From Gymnogyps californianus (lineage: Eukaryota > Chordata > Aves > Accipitriformes > Cathartidae): 64,000 bases of DNA. The position numbers were made by a program, and so were the translations under genes. Location: positions 45,778,072 through 45,842,071 of the forward strand of contig NC_059500.1 of assembly GCF_018139145.2 (NCBI RefSeq), in the 5' to 3' direction. Within the stretch, counting starts at the first letter, position 1. Each line of letters opens with the position of its first letter. The notes beneath the pieces were generated by a model, which made no database searches, was not told the origin of the DNA, and saw nothing but the letters and a program-made list of their open reading frames with translations. Shown piece by piece: positions 12,080 to 25,914 of this stretch.

Positions 12080-15000
12080 TGCTACAGCCTTGTTACTGAA
12101 GCTCTTACAATGGAGATCCCAAAAGTTCTTTTTTTAAATAGGATAAATTTTGGGATCCCCAGTATGGAAAATAATCATTGATATTTTTCTATATTCACAT
12201 ATCTAATAAGTGAAAATCTGCTACCTGTTGTTACAATTAATATCATTTTTGTACCATTTTTTATGTGTGTATGTGTTACCATATCTTGAAAACAAAATAA
12301 GTGAAAAAGAAACAGGTACAAAAACTCTAATGGTCTCATCAATCATCTGAAGGCTGCATTCTCTGCAACAGCAACTGAGTACTTATTAACTGCCACCATT
12401 TCTCCAACGACAGTATGGATCTTACTGGACCCTTGAGGATCAACCGGTTGGGCTGTGTTATAGGTCTTGGCATGGCTCATGGGGTTCACAGATGTTTTAA
12501 AATAATAAAGGCTGCTTTTTGTTAACTCCTTCAAGCTCTCAGCAGTTGTGGTTCAAAATACAGTCCTTTGCTAGAGGCAGAGCTAAGTTCCCAGATTAAA
12601 ATGAGAGATGCGTTTAAATATTCAAGTTTGGCTTGTTCCTTGCCATTCACTGAAAGAAATTCCTGTACAATGTCACTTTTTATAGTTTATCCTAGAATTA
12701 ATACTGTCTTCGTGTTAGATAATTAAAAACATTTTATTTAACAGGAAAGGTTCTTTTGAGCCCTTTTGAGTTCTTTTCCTAGCCTATGTTATCTAATTCA
12801 TTTTTTGACCTTCCACTGCTCTTCCAGTGCAAACTCCATTACAGTAGTATCTGGCTGAGGAGCATGCAACAGAAACAGAAGCTAGTATTGATTACTGAAG
12901 CAATCAATTTCAAAGGATGCACCTAGATGAAAAAACTGTTTATTATACTATTTTATCTGATTTGCAGTAAATTTTGAATGCAAAAAAATAGTTGCCCTTG
13001 AATACTGGGATGTTCCCATTTATTTTCTACATATGTTTTTTAAAAAACATACAGAAAACCTCGAAAATCTATAAAACTACATCTGAATTCATACTGATTG
13101 AGTTTAGACCATATGACAAAAAGAATTCCACTGAAGTCAACTAATGTAAGATTCAAACCTAATTCAGTATTTTAGGGGAAAACATTGAACAGTTTATGAC
13201 TGTAGATGGCCTGGGAATAGAAATCCTTCCCATCAGAGAAAGATCTTTAATTCAGTAAAACAAAATTAAACAAAACAACTTCTGATACTTCCTTTAAGCC
13301 CTGTGTCTGTCCTTGGCCTGCTGAAATATACAAAACCACAAATTGGCCCTTTTCATTAAATCTATGACCTGGAGCATCCAAAGAAACATGTTATAACTGT
13401 ACCAATGTATTTTGTTGTAGTTCTGATGAAATAAGGGAAGACTCAAGGACCACTCAACATCTTCTTTGCTAACAATTAATAAAGAACACCTTTGTGAATT
13501 CTCTCCTCCTGTTCACCTCTTAGATCTGAAAAAATTATTGTGGCTTATAGACTGATATATGGATAATTTTTTTTCTATATCTGTCATCCTAAAGCACTCT
13601 CCCTTTAATATTTGTTAGTATGTCTTTATATTAAAGACATATCATAGTTATAAACTCAAACATATATTTCCAACTAATCAGTACCTGAGAACACTAAATG
13701 ATAAATCAGCTCTCTGTCACTTCTAAAGGTCAATGAACACTGCAAAATAAAATCTTTACTTAAAATATGTTTGATTTTATTCATAAAATCTGTGACCAAA
13801 AGGTATTTGCAATAAATTTATTTTTTGCTGTACATTATGTCATCAACTGCATTACTGGTTGCAGTTAAAGGCTACTTGCATGTAACAGAGAGGTACATGT
13901 TCCTTACGAATACAGAAATCTGAGGCTAACCTCGGCTGTTTAATTATCTCTGCCCATTTCACTACTGTGAGAAAACAGATTCAAGCATAAGAGAGGCAAT
14001 GTGTTAGCTTCCTTACTTGCTTCAAGTAGAAAGAAGTTTGGCACAGACTACATGGTTTGGTTTTACTTGCCAGAGCCTCTTTTTAAGAAGGTTAATGAGG
14101 TAAGGGTGTTTGCAATGATTAGAGCCCAGGAAATAGCAGGTTAACAATTAGTAAGGGTGTTCCCCATCTGGCCTACCTACAAAGAAGGGTCAAGTGGATT
14201 ATTTCAATGAATCTCTAGATTTTCTACTGTTATGTAGTTTGGTTGGGTTTTGTACTGGTTTTGGTTTTTAACTAAAAAAAAAAAAGTGACTCTGACTTCA
14301 TCTAGACTTCATGCTGGAGTGTGTTCTGATATTCTGTTTACACAGAAAGGAAAGTTATTGGAGTGTGTTGAAGTTCACAGGTACTATAGCTCCAGTATTT
14401 CTTTTCTAGAGAAAGTAGGATGAGGAAGACAGCTGCTTACCTCCTGAAACGGAGTTCAAGTGTTGCTAGAGTCATAACTATTACCAAAGCTCAGAAGGTT
14501 TTCTATATGGTAACAGAGGATTATCTATGGAAGAAATGACAGCAGAAATGTGACTTCTGTTCAAGAGAAGACAGAAAGGCTGACTCTTGGGTTTCCACTC
14601 TAGCAGGTGCTACTGATATAAGGCTTGAGAGTCCCTTTCTGTGAGGGAGGGGAGGGGAAAGAAAAAAAAAAAGGAAAAAAAACACACCTGTGATAGAAAA
14701 TAAGTTTGTTGGAGCTTTGTGTCATGGTGTCATGTTGCTGTTGTCATGATTGTGGAGTTGCAAAATAATTTTTGTACCAAATAACCAAACAAGTCAAAGT
14801 AAAAACTTGAGTCAAAGAAGACTAAACAGAACAAACCCTCCCAGTCTGAGCCAGAGTAGGAACTTTTGATCTTCTACTGGCTTTCTCCCTAACTCCTTCC
14901 TTTAATTTTTTGTTTCAGTTAAAAACCCATGAAAAGTTCTAGACTGAAGTTATGGGGACTGAAGTCAGTGAACAATGGTAAAGTGGTCCTCTCAGCATTG

Positions 15001-15530
15001 TCCACAAAGATGCTTTTATGCTTTCTTAATGGACTATCTCTAAAAAGTGTAGATAATTTGGCCCAATTGGTCAATGTTAAAAAAAATAAAAAAAAATAGG
15101 CTCTGCATTTTGGAAGTATTCTGATAAGTGTATCAAGATAGATCATTGCACAATCTTCAAAATAACATTTTAATTTAGAACAGTGAGGCACTCTGGACCA
15201 ATCCCTTTAAAGTATGCCCCTTTCTTGTTTCAAAGCTGTATCAATAAAAGTGCTCTTAAGGCTCAATAGCAGCAATAATGGGTATGTTTTCAAATCACTT
15301 CTCTAATTTGTAGATGGAGCTCAGAAGTTGTTCCTACTTTCTGAGCTTGTATTTGTTAATTCAAATCCCTCATTTTATATACCTCGTCTGTACTGTTTCA
15401 TTAAGGGAGATAATAAATACCCTGAACAGGTTTGGTTGCATGGGATTTGATTCTGCAATGCATCACACAAGAACTGGTTATATATGGGTAAAACTGAGTC
15501 CTGAATATGAATGCTGTAAATCATTCCAGT

Positions 15531-16132
15531 TGTCATGGTTTAACCCCAGTCAGCAGCTAAGCACCACGCAGCTGTTTCCCCCTCCCCCTCCCAGTGGGGT
15601 GAGGAGGAGGAAAGGAAAAAAAAGTAGAACTCGTGGGTTGAGATAAGAACAGTCTAATAACTGAAGTAAAATATAATACTAACAATAGTAATAATGAAAT
15701 ATAATAATAATAGTAATGAAAAGGAATACAACAAAAAAAGGAAGGAGGGGGGAGAAGGAAAAAAAACCAGTGATGCACAATGCAGTTGCTCACCATCCAC
15801 TGACCAATGCCCAGTTAGTTCCCAAGCCACGATCCGTGCCTCCCGGCCAACTCCCCCCTCTTTATATACTGGGCATGACATTCCATGGCATGGAATACCC
15901 CTTTGGCTAGTTCAGGTCAGCTGCCCCGGCTATGCTCCCTCCCAGCTTCTTGCACACCTGCTTGCTGGCAGAGCATGGGAAACTGAAAAGTCCTTGGCTT
16001 AAGATAAGCTCTACTTAGCAACAACTAAAACATCAGTGTGTTATCAACATTATTCTCACACTAAATCCAAAACACAGCACTGTACCAGCTACTAAAAAGA
16101 AAGTTAACTCTGTCCCAGCCGAAACCAGGACA
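15531..16132 (-). mobile_element. Solo LTR, ERVL-type endogenous retrovirus, with 5-bp duplication
   Basis: Read on the minus strand the element starts TGTCCTGGTTTC and ends AACCATGACA, so it has the TG...CA termini of a retroviral LTR. The 5-bp direct repeat CCAGT flanks it exactly (15526-15530 and 16133-16137), marking an undisturbed insertion. A TATA box (minus-strand TATATAAA) lies at 15861-15868. The polyadenylation-signal position near 15653-15658 reads ATTAGA instead of the ATTAAA seen in its sister copy. No gag, pol or env sequence adjoins it, so it is a recombined solo LTR. The sister copy at 37624-38255 agrees along its whole length. The open frames crossing this region are antisense LTR sequence and not genes. 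Calling it ERVL rests on the 5-bp duplication and family resemblance. Confidence 0.9.
15861..15868 (-). promoter_or_regulatory. TATA box of the solo LTR
   Basis: The minus strand reads AGTATATAAAGAGG, a strong TATA box at the expected U3 position. The homologous site in the other copy lies at 37888-37895. Whether it still drives transcription cannot be seen. Confidence 0.7.
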
Positions 16133-16137
16133 CCAGT

Positions 16138-19100
16138 ATAGTGTAAAATTTTTACAAATTCTCATGTGGTATGTACACAATCACTGGACATTAGCCGAAT
16201 TCTGAATTGATATTTTTTGGCTTGATTTTCAGTTTAAAGTGGTAGCATAAGTAAAAACAAAAAATATTCTTCCTTCCTACTTCTGAAGGTGTGAACTGTG
16301 TCGCATGATAATCTGAACAGGAAAGTGCAAGCCTGAGAAGAGAATTGATTGGATCTCTTTTTCTTCAGTTTGTATGATCAATTTTTCTTTAAGAGTCCAG
16401 AAGAGCACTAGAAATGTGCATGCTTTTCTGGCCACAATCCGACTCTAATCCTGGACTTATATTCAGCTTTTTGTCTGTGCTCTATTAGGGCATAACAGTT
16501 AACTATTCATACCATCCTACCTTTAGAAGAAAAAGGACAGATGAATGGTTCTTCTGTCCATCAGACAATTCAGATATTGTAAAACATGCTGTAAAATGAT
16601 AGCATACAGCAACCTTGCCATCTGATGAGCTGGTATATATTGAAAGAGATACCATTGCAAATGTGCTCTGTGGTACTGGAGTGGTTTGGCCTCAGTGAGT
16701 ATGGGATATGGTTAGGCACTCGTTCTTAACTTGGAGTTTATTTTCCTTTTTTAATATGGTTCTTATAAACAGGAACAGCTTTTTGTGCTGCACAGCCCAC
16801 GGCAAGGCCAGAAAAGGTCAGATGTTGATGCAGATGCTTCTGCTGCAGCAGAACAAACTGAATGGGCACCAGGACTGCCTATCTGCCAAGCTCACACGCT
16901 GGCCACTGGGAATTACTGTGGGCAGGAAAGAGGACAAAGTTGAGGGCAGTGAAGGGGAGGAGAGAAAGAGACAATGATGGAGAATCTGGCAATGAAAAGG
17001 AAAAAGTGGGTCTGTCAGGGAATGCAAAACAAAATGCCACCTGAGTCCTTCAGCCTCCATGCATATCTCGCAGTTCATGCAGCAACAGTTCCCACAGAGG
17101 ATCAGAGGGAGGGTGTAAGGTCAAGGGAGCCATGTGCTCTGCAGGCAGCAGCAGTGTTGCAGAGTGCCAAATGAGTGCATCGCAGCTGCTGTGGAAATGC
17201 GCTGCCATTTTTTAGATGTATATGTCATCTCTTTAAAAGCCTAAATCTGCTGTCAGATGCATGTCACTAAATGGTTTGAAAACAAGAAAAAAATACAGTC
17301 AGCTTAGTACTGCATGTGTCATTTGGACTTGTCTTTGTTTAGACTGCTATCTGTTCCCACGATGGCTCTTATCCTTCCCCTCTGTCTCATTGTATGGTAT
17401 ATGGAGAGAGGAAGGTTAGGAAAGCAGAACCTATCCCTACATATGCATATGCATTTATAAACTCAAGATTTCTGGGAACCAAAGAAGTGGCATCCCTTTC
17501 AGCAAATATTCCAGGCTGTAATATACTCCCTACTGCTGCATATCGATGGTGGACAAAGAAAACCCCACCCTCCAGGGCAATCTGACTGTCCATGGCTGAT
17601 ACATTTCAAGCAGAATTAAGAAGGGGATTCTAACAGATTTCAAACAACTCTTTCTCAAACCAGAGCTTACTGTCTTGCTCCTATTTATGGCATTCCTCTG
17701 CTCATTTGCATCAACAGTATGTCACCTGTTCTGTTGGTCCTGAATTGCTAAAGTGATTTTAAATGCTTCTAGCCGCAGTTTGTAAATAACTTCAGGTCTG
17801 TGACATTCTTTAGTCACTAGACTATGTATCCTGTATTCATAAGCACAAAACTGAATATTGTTACCTACATCAGCCTGACATCTTTGTTTGTCTTTGATAC
17901 CTTGATTTATGAACATGCTTTATGAAAGGCTGTCCAGGTAGGAAGCACCTTTACCTATTCACTGCCTGCTTCCCTAATAAAATATTTATGAGACAAGCAA
18001 ACCTGGAGGGAAATATCTGGATTTCTCCTCACAAAATAGCTGTAGTGAAAAAATGAATAAATAAAGTTAGTAGAATTATGAGTATGTTGTAATATCCATT
18101 TTGTCTGAGCTATTAATTTTAAAATGTTCTCATTGCTAGGAATATCATTGTCATTGTTATAACTAGAAGAACTTCATAGGCAATGCAGCAGAGTTAAAAC
18201 ATATTAATTCATCTATGCTTAAAAATGGGCATTATTAGCCATTGCTGAATTGGGGCCCTGCTTGGCAGCTTGCAGACAAGTAGGAGGGCATGAAATGCAT
18301 GCATTTATGTGACTCTATATTAAGCACTGTGTGTCTTTGTTTTAACCCTTGCCTAGTGTCTATATTGTATGTGATTGTTTTTTGTTGGGTTTTGTGTGTT
18401 TGTTTTATTGAAATTTTATTGGATTTTTTTTAATCTGCTTATTTTCAAAAGCGGTAAGAGATAAGCATTTTGGGGAAAGGTTTTAGGAGGCACTGTGGGG
18501 AAGAACAGGCTACTCGCTAATCTCTCTGCAGGACACTATCCATCCCAACCACAGGTTCTGCTGACTTTGATCTTCCCTAGGTATGGCAGCTTTGAATGCT
18601 GCCAGCTCTGCACTGACACCTAACCTCACTGACAACCTTCACCAGTAAGCCCTGTATGTTGAACTGTGTGATTTGAAGGGTGAGCAAGTCCAGAAGGAAT
18701 ACTTTACTTTTCCCCAGCGCTTCTGCCTATCTAACCTGAAATGAAGGGAAGAAAAAGAGAAGGGCAGAGGAAGGGAAAGAAAACATGCATTTGTTTCATT
18801 TATTATTGTTCATAACAGCCTTCTTTCTGATCCTCCTGGCTCAGTGGATGTAAGGTCATATTGTTTTGCACTCCTATAGCATCAGTAATCAAAGTATGTC
18901 AAAGTCTTGCAAGTATGAGTCAGTTACCTCTCCCAACAGAGAGATCAGATAATCTGTGAAGGTATTGGGAGCTGTTCTGACACTAGCTTTCTTGCTGAAA
19001 AGTCAAATCTTCTAAAAGGTTTGTTTTGCTGGTAACTAGTTTTCTGCACTCCTGAAGATGTGGCCTGTTTCTGCATAAGTCTGGAGTCGTTTTAAGGATG

Positions 19101-22100
19101 TGGCCTGGATAGTCCTCTACAAGGATGCCTTTCAATGTGTAGGAACTATAAGCAGGTGAAGCAGCTCTTTGTCCAAGCACGAAGGCGTTCTGTACATTTT
19201 AGCTCTACTCTGTTGAAGCTGCTTGCCTCAGCGACTCTGCAACAAAATTATGGAAATTTATTTCAGAACTGTTGTATTTTTTCCCCCACTTCAACAGTTC
19301 TCCTCCTTGTAATCTTCAAATTAGACATTTACAAGGTACTCTGTGCCCAGACTCTATTTCTTTGTACTTTGCAATACATATTTATGTCCCATAGATTGCA
19401 GGGTGCAGAGTAAGATCATGCTTTTATCATCTTTATTCTTCCTAAAACAAGATAGAAATTCTGCGCACTGGTTTAAAACAAAGCTGAAGTCATTTACATG
19501 TACAGACATAATGTATTTTCATAATAACTATATTTTTTACATTTATTTTGTATATCTAATTGTCTAATATAAAATAATCCTAGGCAGAAAGAGCTACTTA
19601 TTTCTAAAGCAAAGCTGGTAATGCATGGCACGTACACAATCCATTTCTTTTGCTTACAGGTAACTGATTATTTGCTTATTTAACAAAGCTAGTGTAACTA
19701 AGATGGAATATGTTGCACCCTGGGGTCTTTAATACTGTACCACAAAGAAATATCAAAGAAATTTAAATGTGTTCTCATTAAACACAATGGCCTAGATTCC
19801 AGTACTACGCTGAATCATTCTGATCCAGTTCCATTAGGGTGACCTTGCCATGACTTTGGCTTTCCTGCCAGGCAAAATACTTCCAAGAGGAAGCTCTGCT
19901 ACAGGTGGCATGCAGGTAATTGCTATTTGTTCTTGTCTGACCACTGTAATCACTGCAGTTGAGAAGAGCCTCTGAAGGATGGCCTCCTTCCTGACAAGGG
20001 CTGAGGGTGCACAAACATGTTCAGAAGCAAAGGCAAAGATTCAGTATATCACTGAATATGCACCTGCACTTTAACTGCAGAGGTGCATGAAGCATGACAA
20101 ATTGGCGCTCAGCACCTCTGTACAGCTCACTGCTCCTGCGCTGCTTCTCTGTCTTGAGCATGTTGCACTGCTGTGTCCTTCTCTGCCCATTGTTTTCCAA
20201 AGCGCCTCCAGTAACAAGGTGACGTCAAGTCCCCTAAAAATAGTGAATGTGAAAAAAGGAGACATATATTTTGGCCTTCTTGATCAATACCACATTGACA
20301 CGGAACACAGGGACAGTGCTGTTCAAAGTAGACCTACTCCTGCTTTCCCCAGAGCCCACAGTGTTATGGGGCCACTGCCATATAATTAGGATTAATTTGA
20401 TTGATCTCAGTTATACTTGATTCATAGGTAAAGGCCATTTAGTATGTATGCATTTATAAACTTGTAGAGACCGAAACAGCCCCTCACTCCATAAATTGGG
20501 TAAAAGGTATGCACCGTGGAACTGTTAAGTTGACCTAATAGCTCTTTGCCACCAAAAGAGAGAGGTAGTCCTGTCCTCCTTGCTCAGGATGTTCAGTGGT
20601 CCTGATATCCTTTTGACCCCACTGTGAACAGATTCAGTTCATCAAACTGGCAGAAAAATAAACCAGTAGAAAAGGGAGAGCAATAATTTTCTGTCAGTTC
20701 AATGTGCTGTATTCAGTTATGCATGGGACTGGCAAGTTAAAATAGATGGTGGAAGAGAGAGAATAAGATAGGTGAAAAATGAAAAAAATTCAGAGACAGT
20801 GAGCTGATGAGTCACTTAAAATATACCGTGAAATCAGACCATTAGGCTGCAGGATGTCCACAGGGTGATTACTAACAATCTGTCTATGGGACATATAATT
20901 CTTAGAATTTTTGAGTTAAAAATCAAATTTCTATTGTGAATATTATTCTCTAGTGGAAAGGGTCACTTCCGTGAATTCACCGAAATGATCTGGTGAGAAG
21001 CTGAAATGAAGATACCTGCATCCATTTGAAGATCATTGATCTAAAAATCAGGCTGAAAAACTTGCCTACAATGTTTTGAAAGTATATAGTGCCAGCCAGC
21101 CATAAATATAACTTTCTATATCTCTTCCTTGCATCTAATTTTGATCCAAGCCATATTCAAAAGAAGCATGTGTAATTGAAGTAAACATGCAGCTAGATGC
21201 CAAGCTAGTACTGTCATTTAATATCTGATCTACACTGCAATCGCCCACTGCAAGATGCTTCTGAAAGCAAATTAATTCAAAGGACTAGATCCTTAGACGG
21301 TTGTCTATCAATATAGCTCCAAGCCTAGCCTAAAGATCTGAGTTGATTTCTCCCATCTCTTATTTACAATCACATATTTTTCCATTACAGGCTGACTTTT
21401 TTCCCAAAAATAAAGCTTTCTATGGCAAATGTAAGACAGAAGGTAATACTTTCAGAGGTATTTGAGTGACTGACATTGCCCAGGGTGTGTATGCACAGTA
21501 CAGGTTTTCATGCACCCTGAGGGCCAAGAAGCTGGAACAGACTGGTCTCTGTTATGGGGCTGTGCTTGGGGACTGCACCATGGGAAGGCAGCTCCAGAGG
21601 CATCCACAGACCTGTCCTGTGCCGGGAGGGCTCACTGATCTGATGTCTGTTAAGGGAGAGGTGTCTGCCTCACACTCTCTAGTGTAGTGCAGTGCAGTGC
21701 TACTCGTAGTAACACTCCCCGTCACTCAGACATTGAATATTATCCTTTTTCCCCAGATGTTCTACTGAAGAACATTTTCCATGGTACACATTTCACTAAA
21801 GCTTTACCTCCTCTTTTCAATTTATTTCCTTGTTGAAATTAAGATTTGGTTCAGGGAAAAAAATGGAGAACAGTACACATAATTTGGTTAAAATCTTTTG
21901 AGCAAAATTCCAATGAATCATTTTGAACTTTATACAACATTAAAAAAATCAGTATTTATTTTCTTGCTCCTTTGGTCAGTCCAAGTAGGTTCTGCCACAA
22001 TAAACAGCCAAAGGAAACGCTTTCCAAATGAAAACTGACATATTCTCCAGTTCCCTTTGCAATAAAACTGCTCAGTGACTTGTCTGGCTGCACTTTTTCA

Positions 22101-22764
22101 AAACTCTTCATATGTTGCAGGGGTGGCCAGCAAGTGAATTTTGAGCTATATGCAGCTGATGAATGGTGCAAGCAAGGTTCCCGGGCTGCGGCTGGGTGAC
22201 GTGCCTGGTGACAGCTCTGTAGTATCACTCTGATGGCTGAGCAAACTCTTGGAGGGAAGAGGGTTTTTAGAGACGGACATTGCTGAGTTTGCCTGGGAGT
22301 CACCTACACATCCAGCCTAGCTCCACCGCTCAGATGAGCTTACCTCTACCAAGAACAATTTAAGATTTTCTTTTCCTGTGATTTTTGCACAGAAGTGCAT
22401 CTTTTGCCTGAATAAGGATCAGGGGTTTCAGGCCAGTGTACTCCCTGTGCACACTAAAATCAATGAGTGTTCAGTGAGTGTTAGATTATACATAATAACT
22501 TGTTACCTCACTGCATCATTAAGACAGCTAGTTTTAGTAACAATAACAGCAGATAACAAGGTTTTCATGCATATCCTAATCTTGCCACTTGAAACATCCA
22601 CAGATAGATACTAAAACTGAGGACTTTGGAACAGAGTCCCAAAGGCATTACATGAGATTAAGACTATGCCAAGCTTCAATCAACTGGTAAGACTCAGAGT
22701 CCACCATCTGAGTTTCTGTTATATCAGCCATACATATATGTAATAAATTAAATGGGTCTGGGAA
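16138..22764. other. Unique DNA, no gene seen
   Basis: No recognisable gene or transposon is visible in this 6.6-kb stretch. GC-richer patches lie at about 16800-17170 and 21470-21700, with ORFs under 92 codons on both strands and no recognisable protein. A short acceptor-donor pair near 18530-18578 encloses under 50 bp and is not convincing. Confidence 0.6.
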
Positions 22765-25285
22765 CAGCATCACAGAATGCTCAAGGTTGGAAGGGATCTC
22801 TGGAGGTCATTTTCCCAAATCGCATGCTCAAGCAGGGTCACCTGGAGCCACTTGCAAAAGACCATGTCCAGATGGCTTTTAAACATTTCCAAGGATGAAG
22901 ATGCCACAACAACCCTGGGCAACCTGTGCCAATGCTCGGTCACCTTCACTGTGAAAAAATGTTTCCTGACGTTCAGAGGGAACATCCTGTGTTTCAATTG
23001 GTGTCCATTGCCTCTGGTCCTGTCACTGGGCACCACTGGAAAGAGCCTGGCTCCATCTTCTTTACACCCTCCCTTCAGGTATTTGTATCCGTTGATGAGA
23101 TTCCCCCTGAGCCTTCTCTTCTCCAGGCTGAACAGTCCCAGCTCTCACAGCCTTTCCTCATGGGAGAGATGTTCAAGTCCCTTAATCATCTCTGTGGTCC
23201 TTCACTGGACTCTCTTTAGTATGTCCATATCTCTTGTGTACTGAGGAGCCCAGAACTGGATACAGTACTTCAAGTGTGGCCTCACCAGTGCTGAGGAGAG
23301 GGGAAGGATCACCTCCCTCCACCTGCTGGCAATGCTTGTCCTAATGCAGCCCAGGATACTGTTGGCTTTCTTTGCTACAAGGCATATTGTTGGCTCATGT
23401 CCCACTTGGTGTCCACCAGGACCCCCAAGGCCTTTTCTGTGAAGCTGCTTTCCAGCCAGTTGGCCCCCAGCATATATTGGTGCATATGGATATTCTTTCC
23501 CAGGTGCAGGACTTTGCACTTCACTTTTTTGAACTTCATGAGGTTCCTGCCAGACCATTTGTCCAGCCTGTTGAGGTCTCTCTGGATAGCAGCACAACCC
23601 CCAGCGCATCACATGCTCCTCTGAGTTTTGTGTCAGCAGGAAACTTCCTGACGGTACCCTCTGCCCCATCATCCAGATCATTAATGAAGATGTTGGGCAG
23701 GATTGGACCCAGTATTGACCCCTTGGGTACGATGTTAGTTACTGGCCTCCAACTAGACTTCGTACCACTGATCACCACCCTCTGGGCCTGGCCATTCAGC
23801 TAGTTGTCAATCCACCTCACTGTCTGCTCGTCCAATGCATACTTCATCAGCTACTCTATGAAGATTTTCTGGGAGACAGTGTCAAAAGCCTTGCTGAAAT
23901 CAAGGCAGGCAATATCAACTGCTCTCCACTCATCCACCAAGCGAGTCATCACAGAAGGTTATCAGGTTGGTGAAGTATGATTTCCCCTTTGTGAATCCAT
24001 GCTGACTATACCTGATCATCTTCATGTCCATCAAGAGTCTGGAAATGGTTTCCAGGAGTAGTTGTTCCATCACCTTCTCAGGGATCGAGGTGAGGCTGAT
24101 GAGCCTGTAGTTCCCTGTGTCCTCCTTTTTGCCCTTTTTGAAGACAGAAGTGACATTTGCTTTCCTCCACTCCTCAGGCACCTCTCCCAGTTGTCATGAT
24201 CATTGAAAGATTGCCAAGAGTGGCCTTGCAATGACATCTGCTAGGTTCCTCAACACTCGGGTGCATCCCATCAGGGCCCACGGACTTAGGTATGTCCAGT
24301 TTGCTTAAGTATTCCCTGACTTGATCCTCTCCAATCAAGAGTAAGTCTTCCTTGCTCCAGACTTTCCCCCCGGCTTCCAGGACCTTGGATTCCTGAAGGC
24401 TGGTCTTGCTAGTAAGGACTAAAGTGAAGAAGACATTCAGTACCTCAGTTTTTTCCATGTCCTGTATCAGCAAGGCCCCTGCCCCATTCAGCAGTGGGCT
24501 CACATTTTGCCTAGTCTTCCTTTTGCTACATGTGTTCTTATAGATGCCCTTCTTGTTGCCTTTGACTTCCCACACTAGGGATGGGCTTTGCCTTTCCTAA
24601 CCACATTTCTGCATGCTTGGACAGTGTCTCTGTATTCCTCTCAGATTTCCCATACTTGCTTCTACCTTCTGTATACTCTCTTCTTATATTTGAGTTTTGT
24701 TAGGACCTCCTTGTTCATCCATGTAGGCCTCTTGGCATTTTTTCCTGACACCTTGCACATTGGGATGGACTACTCTTGAGCTTGGAGGAGGTGATGGTTA
24801 AACATCAATCAGCTTTCTTGGACCCCTCTTCCCTCCAGGCTCTTATCCCATGGGTTGAAGTCTCCCATGAGTATCAGGTCCTGTGAACGTGAGGCTACTT
24901 TAAGCTGTCTGTAGAAGGCCTCATCGACTTCTTCCTGGTCAGGTGGCCTATAGCAGATACCCACTACCATGTTACCCATGTTGGTCTGCTTTTTAATCCT
25001 TACCCACAAGCTCTCGGTTGGCTCATCATCCATCACCAGGCAGAGCTCCATGCACTCTAGCTATTCTCTTACATAAAGGGCAACTCTACTTCCTCATCTT
25101 CCCACCTTGTCCTTCCTGAAGAGCTTGTGTCCCTCCACTGCAGCGCTCCAGTAATGTGAGCCATCCCACCACACCTCCACAGCCCCAGCAAGATCATAGC
25201 TCACGACAGTACACAGATCTCTAATTCCTCCTATTTGTTTCCCATGACATCCTTGATACCCAGCTAGCATGGGACACCCCATTCC
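22765..25285 (-). mobile_element. Decayed CR1 LINE, 5'-truncated, endonuclease plus RT
   Basis: The 3' end on the minus strand carries the CR1 signature: a CCCTTCCAACCTTGAG block and then ATTCTGTGATGCTGT near 22765. The body extends about 2.5 kb to near 25285, where the similarity stops within the N-terminal part of the ORF2 endonuclease. The element is therefore 5'-truncated, as most avian CR1 copies are. The 5' border is approximate. No target-site duplication is expected, because CR1 insertions usually lack clear ones. The frame is broken many times. Confidence 0.92.
22800..25282 (-). pseudogene. CR1 ORF2 remnant (endonuclease/reverse transcriptase)
   Basis: In intact CR1, ORF2 encodes an APE-type endonuclease followed by a reverse transcriptase that copies the element's RNA at the nicked target. 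Here the pieces are collinear on the minus strand but spread over several frames. The endonuclease region (25282 to 24809) includes EVWWDGSHYW, GICYRPPDQEEVDEAF and LILMGDFN. The linker (24575-24174) includes SVGPDGMHP. The RT fingers and palm (24181-23536) include GNYRLISLTSI, HGFTKGKS and a PKGSILGP block. The C-terminal domain follows (23681-22800). The catalytic FADD box is degraded to FPAD at 23632-23643, so the RT is dead regardless of the frameshifts and stops. It is an old copy, clearly more decayed than the one at 45029. Confidence 0.9.
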
Positions 25286-25914
25286 TATGCCCCTGTAGCC
25301 TCTAAAACAGTGTAGTTGTATGCATACTCCTTAACGGTAAGGCTCCTTGCAGTGCTCTAAATCCAGAACGATGTCCAGCAACAGCAGGGAGTGCTTGTAG
25401 GCACAAGGCAAAGCACAGTACAGACTCTTCTGGGAGTTTAGCATAGAAGATGGTATTCCTGGGCACTGTCTTAACTTACTAATGTAGTCATAGCCTCAGA
25501 TTAATTTTAACCTGAATGAGGCAAAGGGGAAATCGCTGATTATTATTATTTTTAATTGTTACTTTAAAAGATAATCAAGAGCACACAAGGTCTTATTGCT
25601 CTGAAGAAGACCAGCAGTAACACCACTTTGCCTTTCAGACATTTCTATTTATAGACATCCTCAGACTATGCACTGTCTAACCCCGAGGACAACATAATCT
25701 CTTGTTTTGCATAGAGGTAACAATATTGCAGCAAGGAATTTCTTGTTCTGAGATTAAATTCACTTTAAAGATCAAAATGTTTCTTTTAAGGTAGACAGGG
25801 AAATTAAAACTGTGGGAAAGTAAAAGTATTGGCAGTTCTGTAGATTTATAGTTGTTTAAGTCTTTCTTTTTTTTTTTTTTTAATATGTTAACTTTTCTTT
25901 CCCTGTCTAATCAG

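Larger units (their letters stand above)
8807..15530. other. Unique DNA, no confident gene
   Basis: Mostly AT-rich unique sequence. It contains a T18 run (11904-11921), an ATGGY pentamer repeat (12055-12079) and an A-rich run near 14660-14685. The only unusual ORF is listed separately at 11088-11549. A minus-strand interval at 14441-14556 has good splice-like borders but stops in every frame. Otherwise nothing recognisable is seen. Confidence 0.6.

Noticed and set aside
12343..12534. Minus-strand 63-codon frame ending VAENAAFR with coding-like composition.
   Set aside because: There are no splice signals, no recognised similarity, and the length is within chance expectation.
15694..16002. 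Plus-strand ORF sharing its last ~20 residues with a minus-strand ORF at 37754-38059, which looks like a conserved protein family.
   Set aside because: Both frames are antisense to the two copies of the same solo LTR. The shared peptide reflects repeat identity, not a gene.
22777..23803. Several plus-strand ORFs of 75-155 codons.
   Set aside because: They are antisense shadows of the minus-strand CR1 ORF2 remnant.
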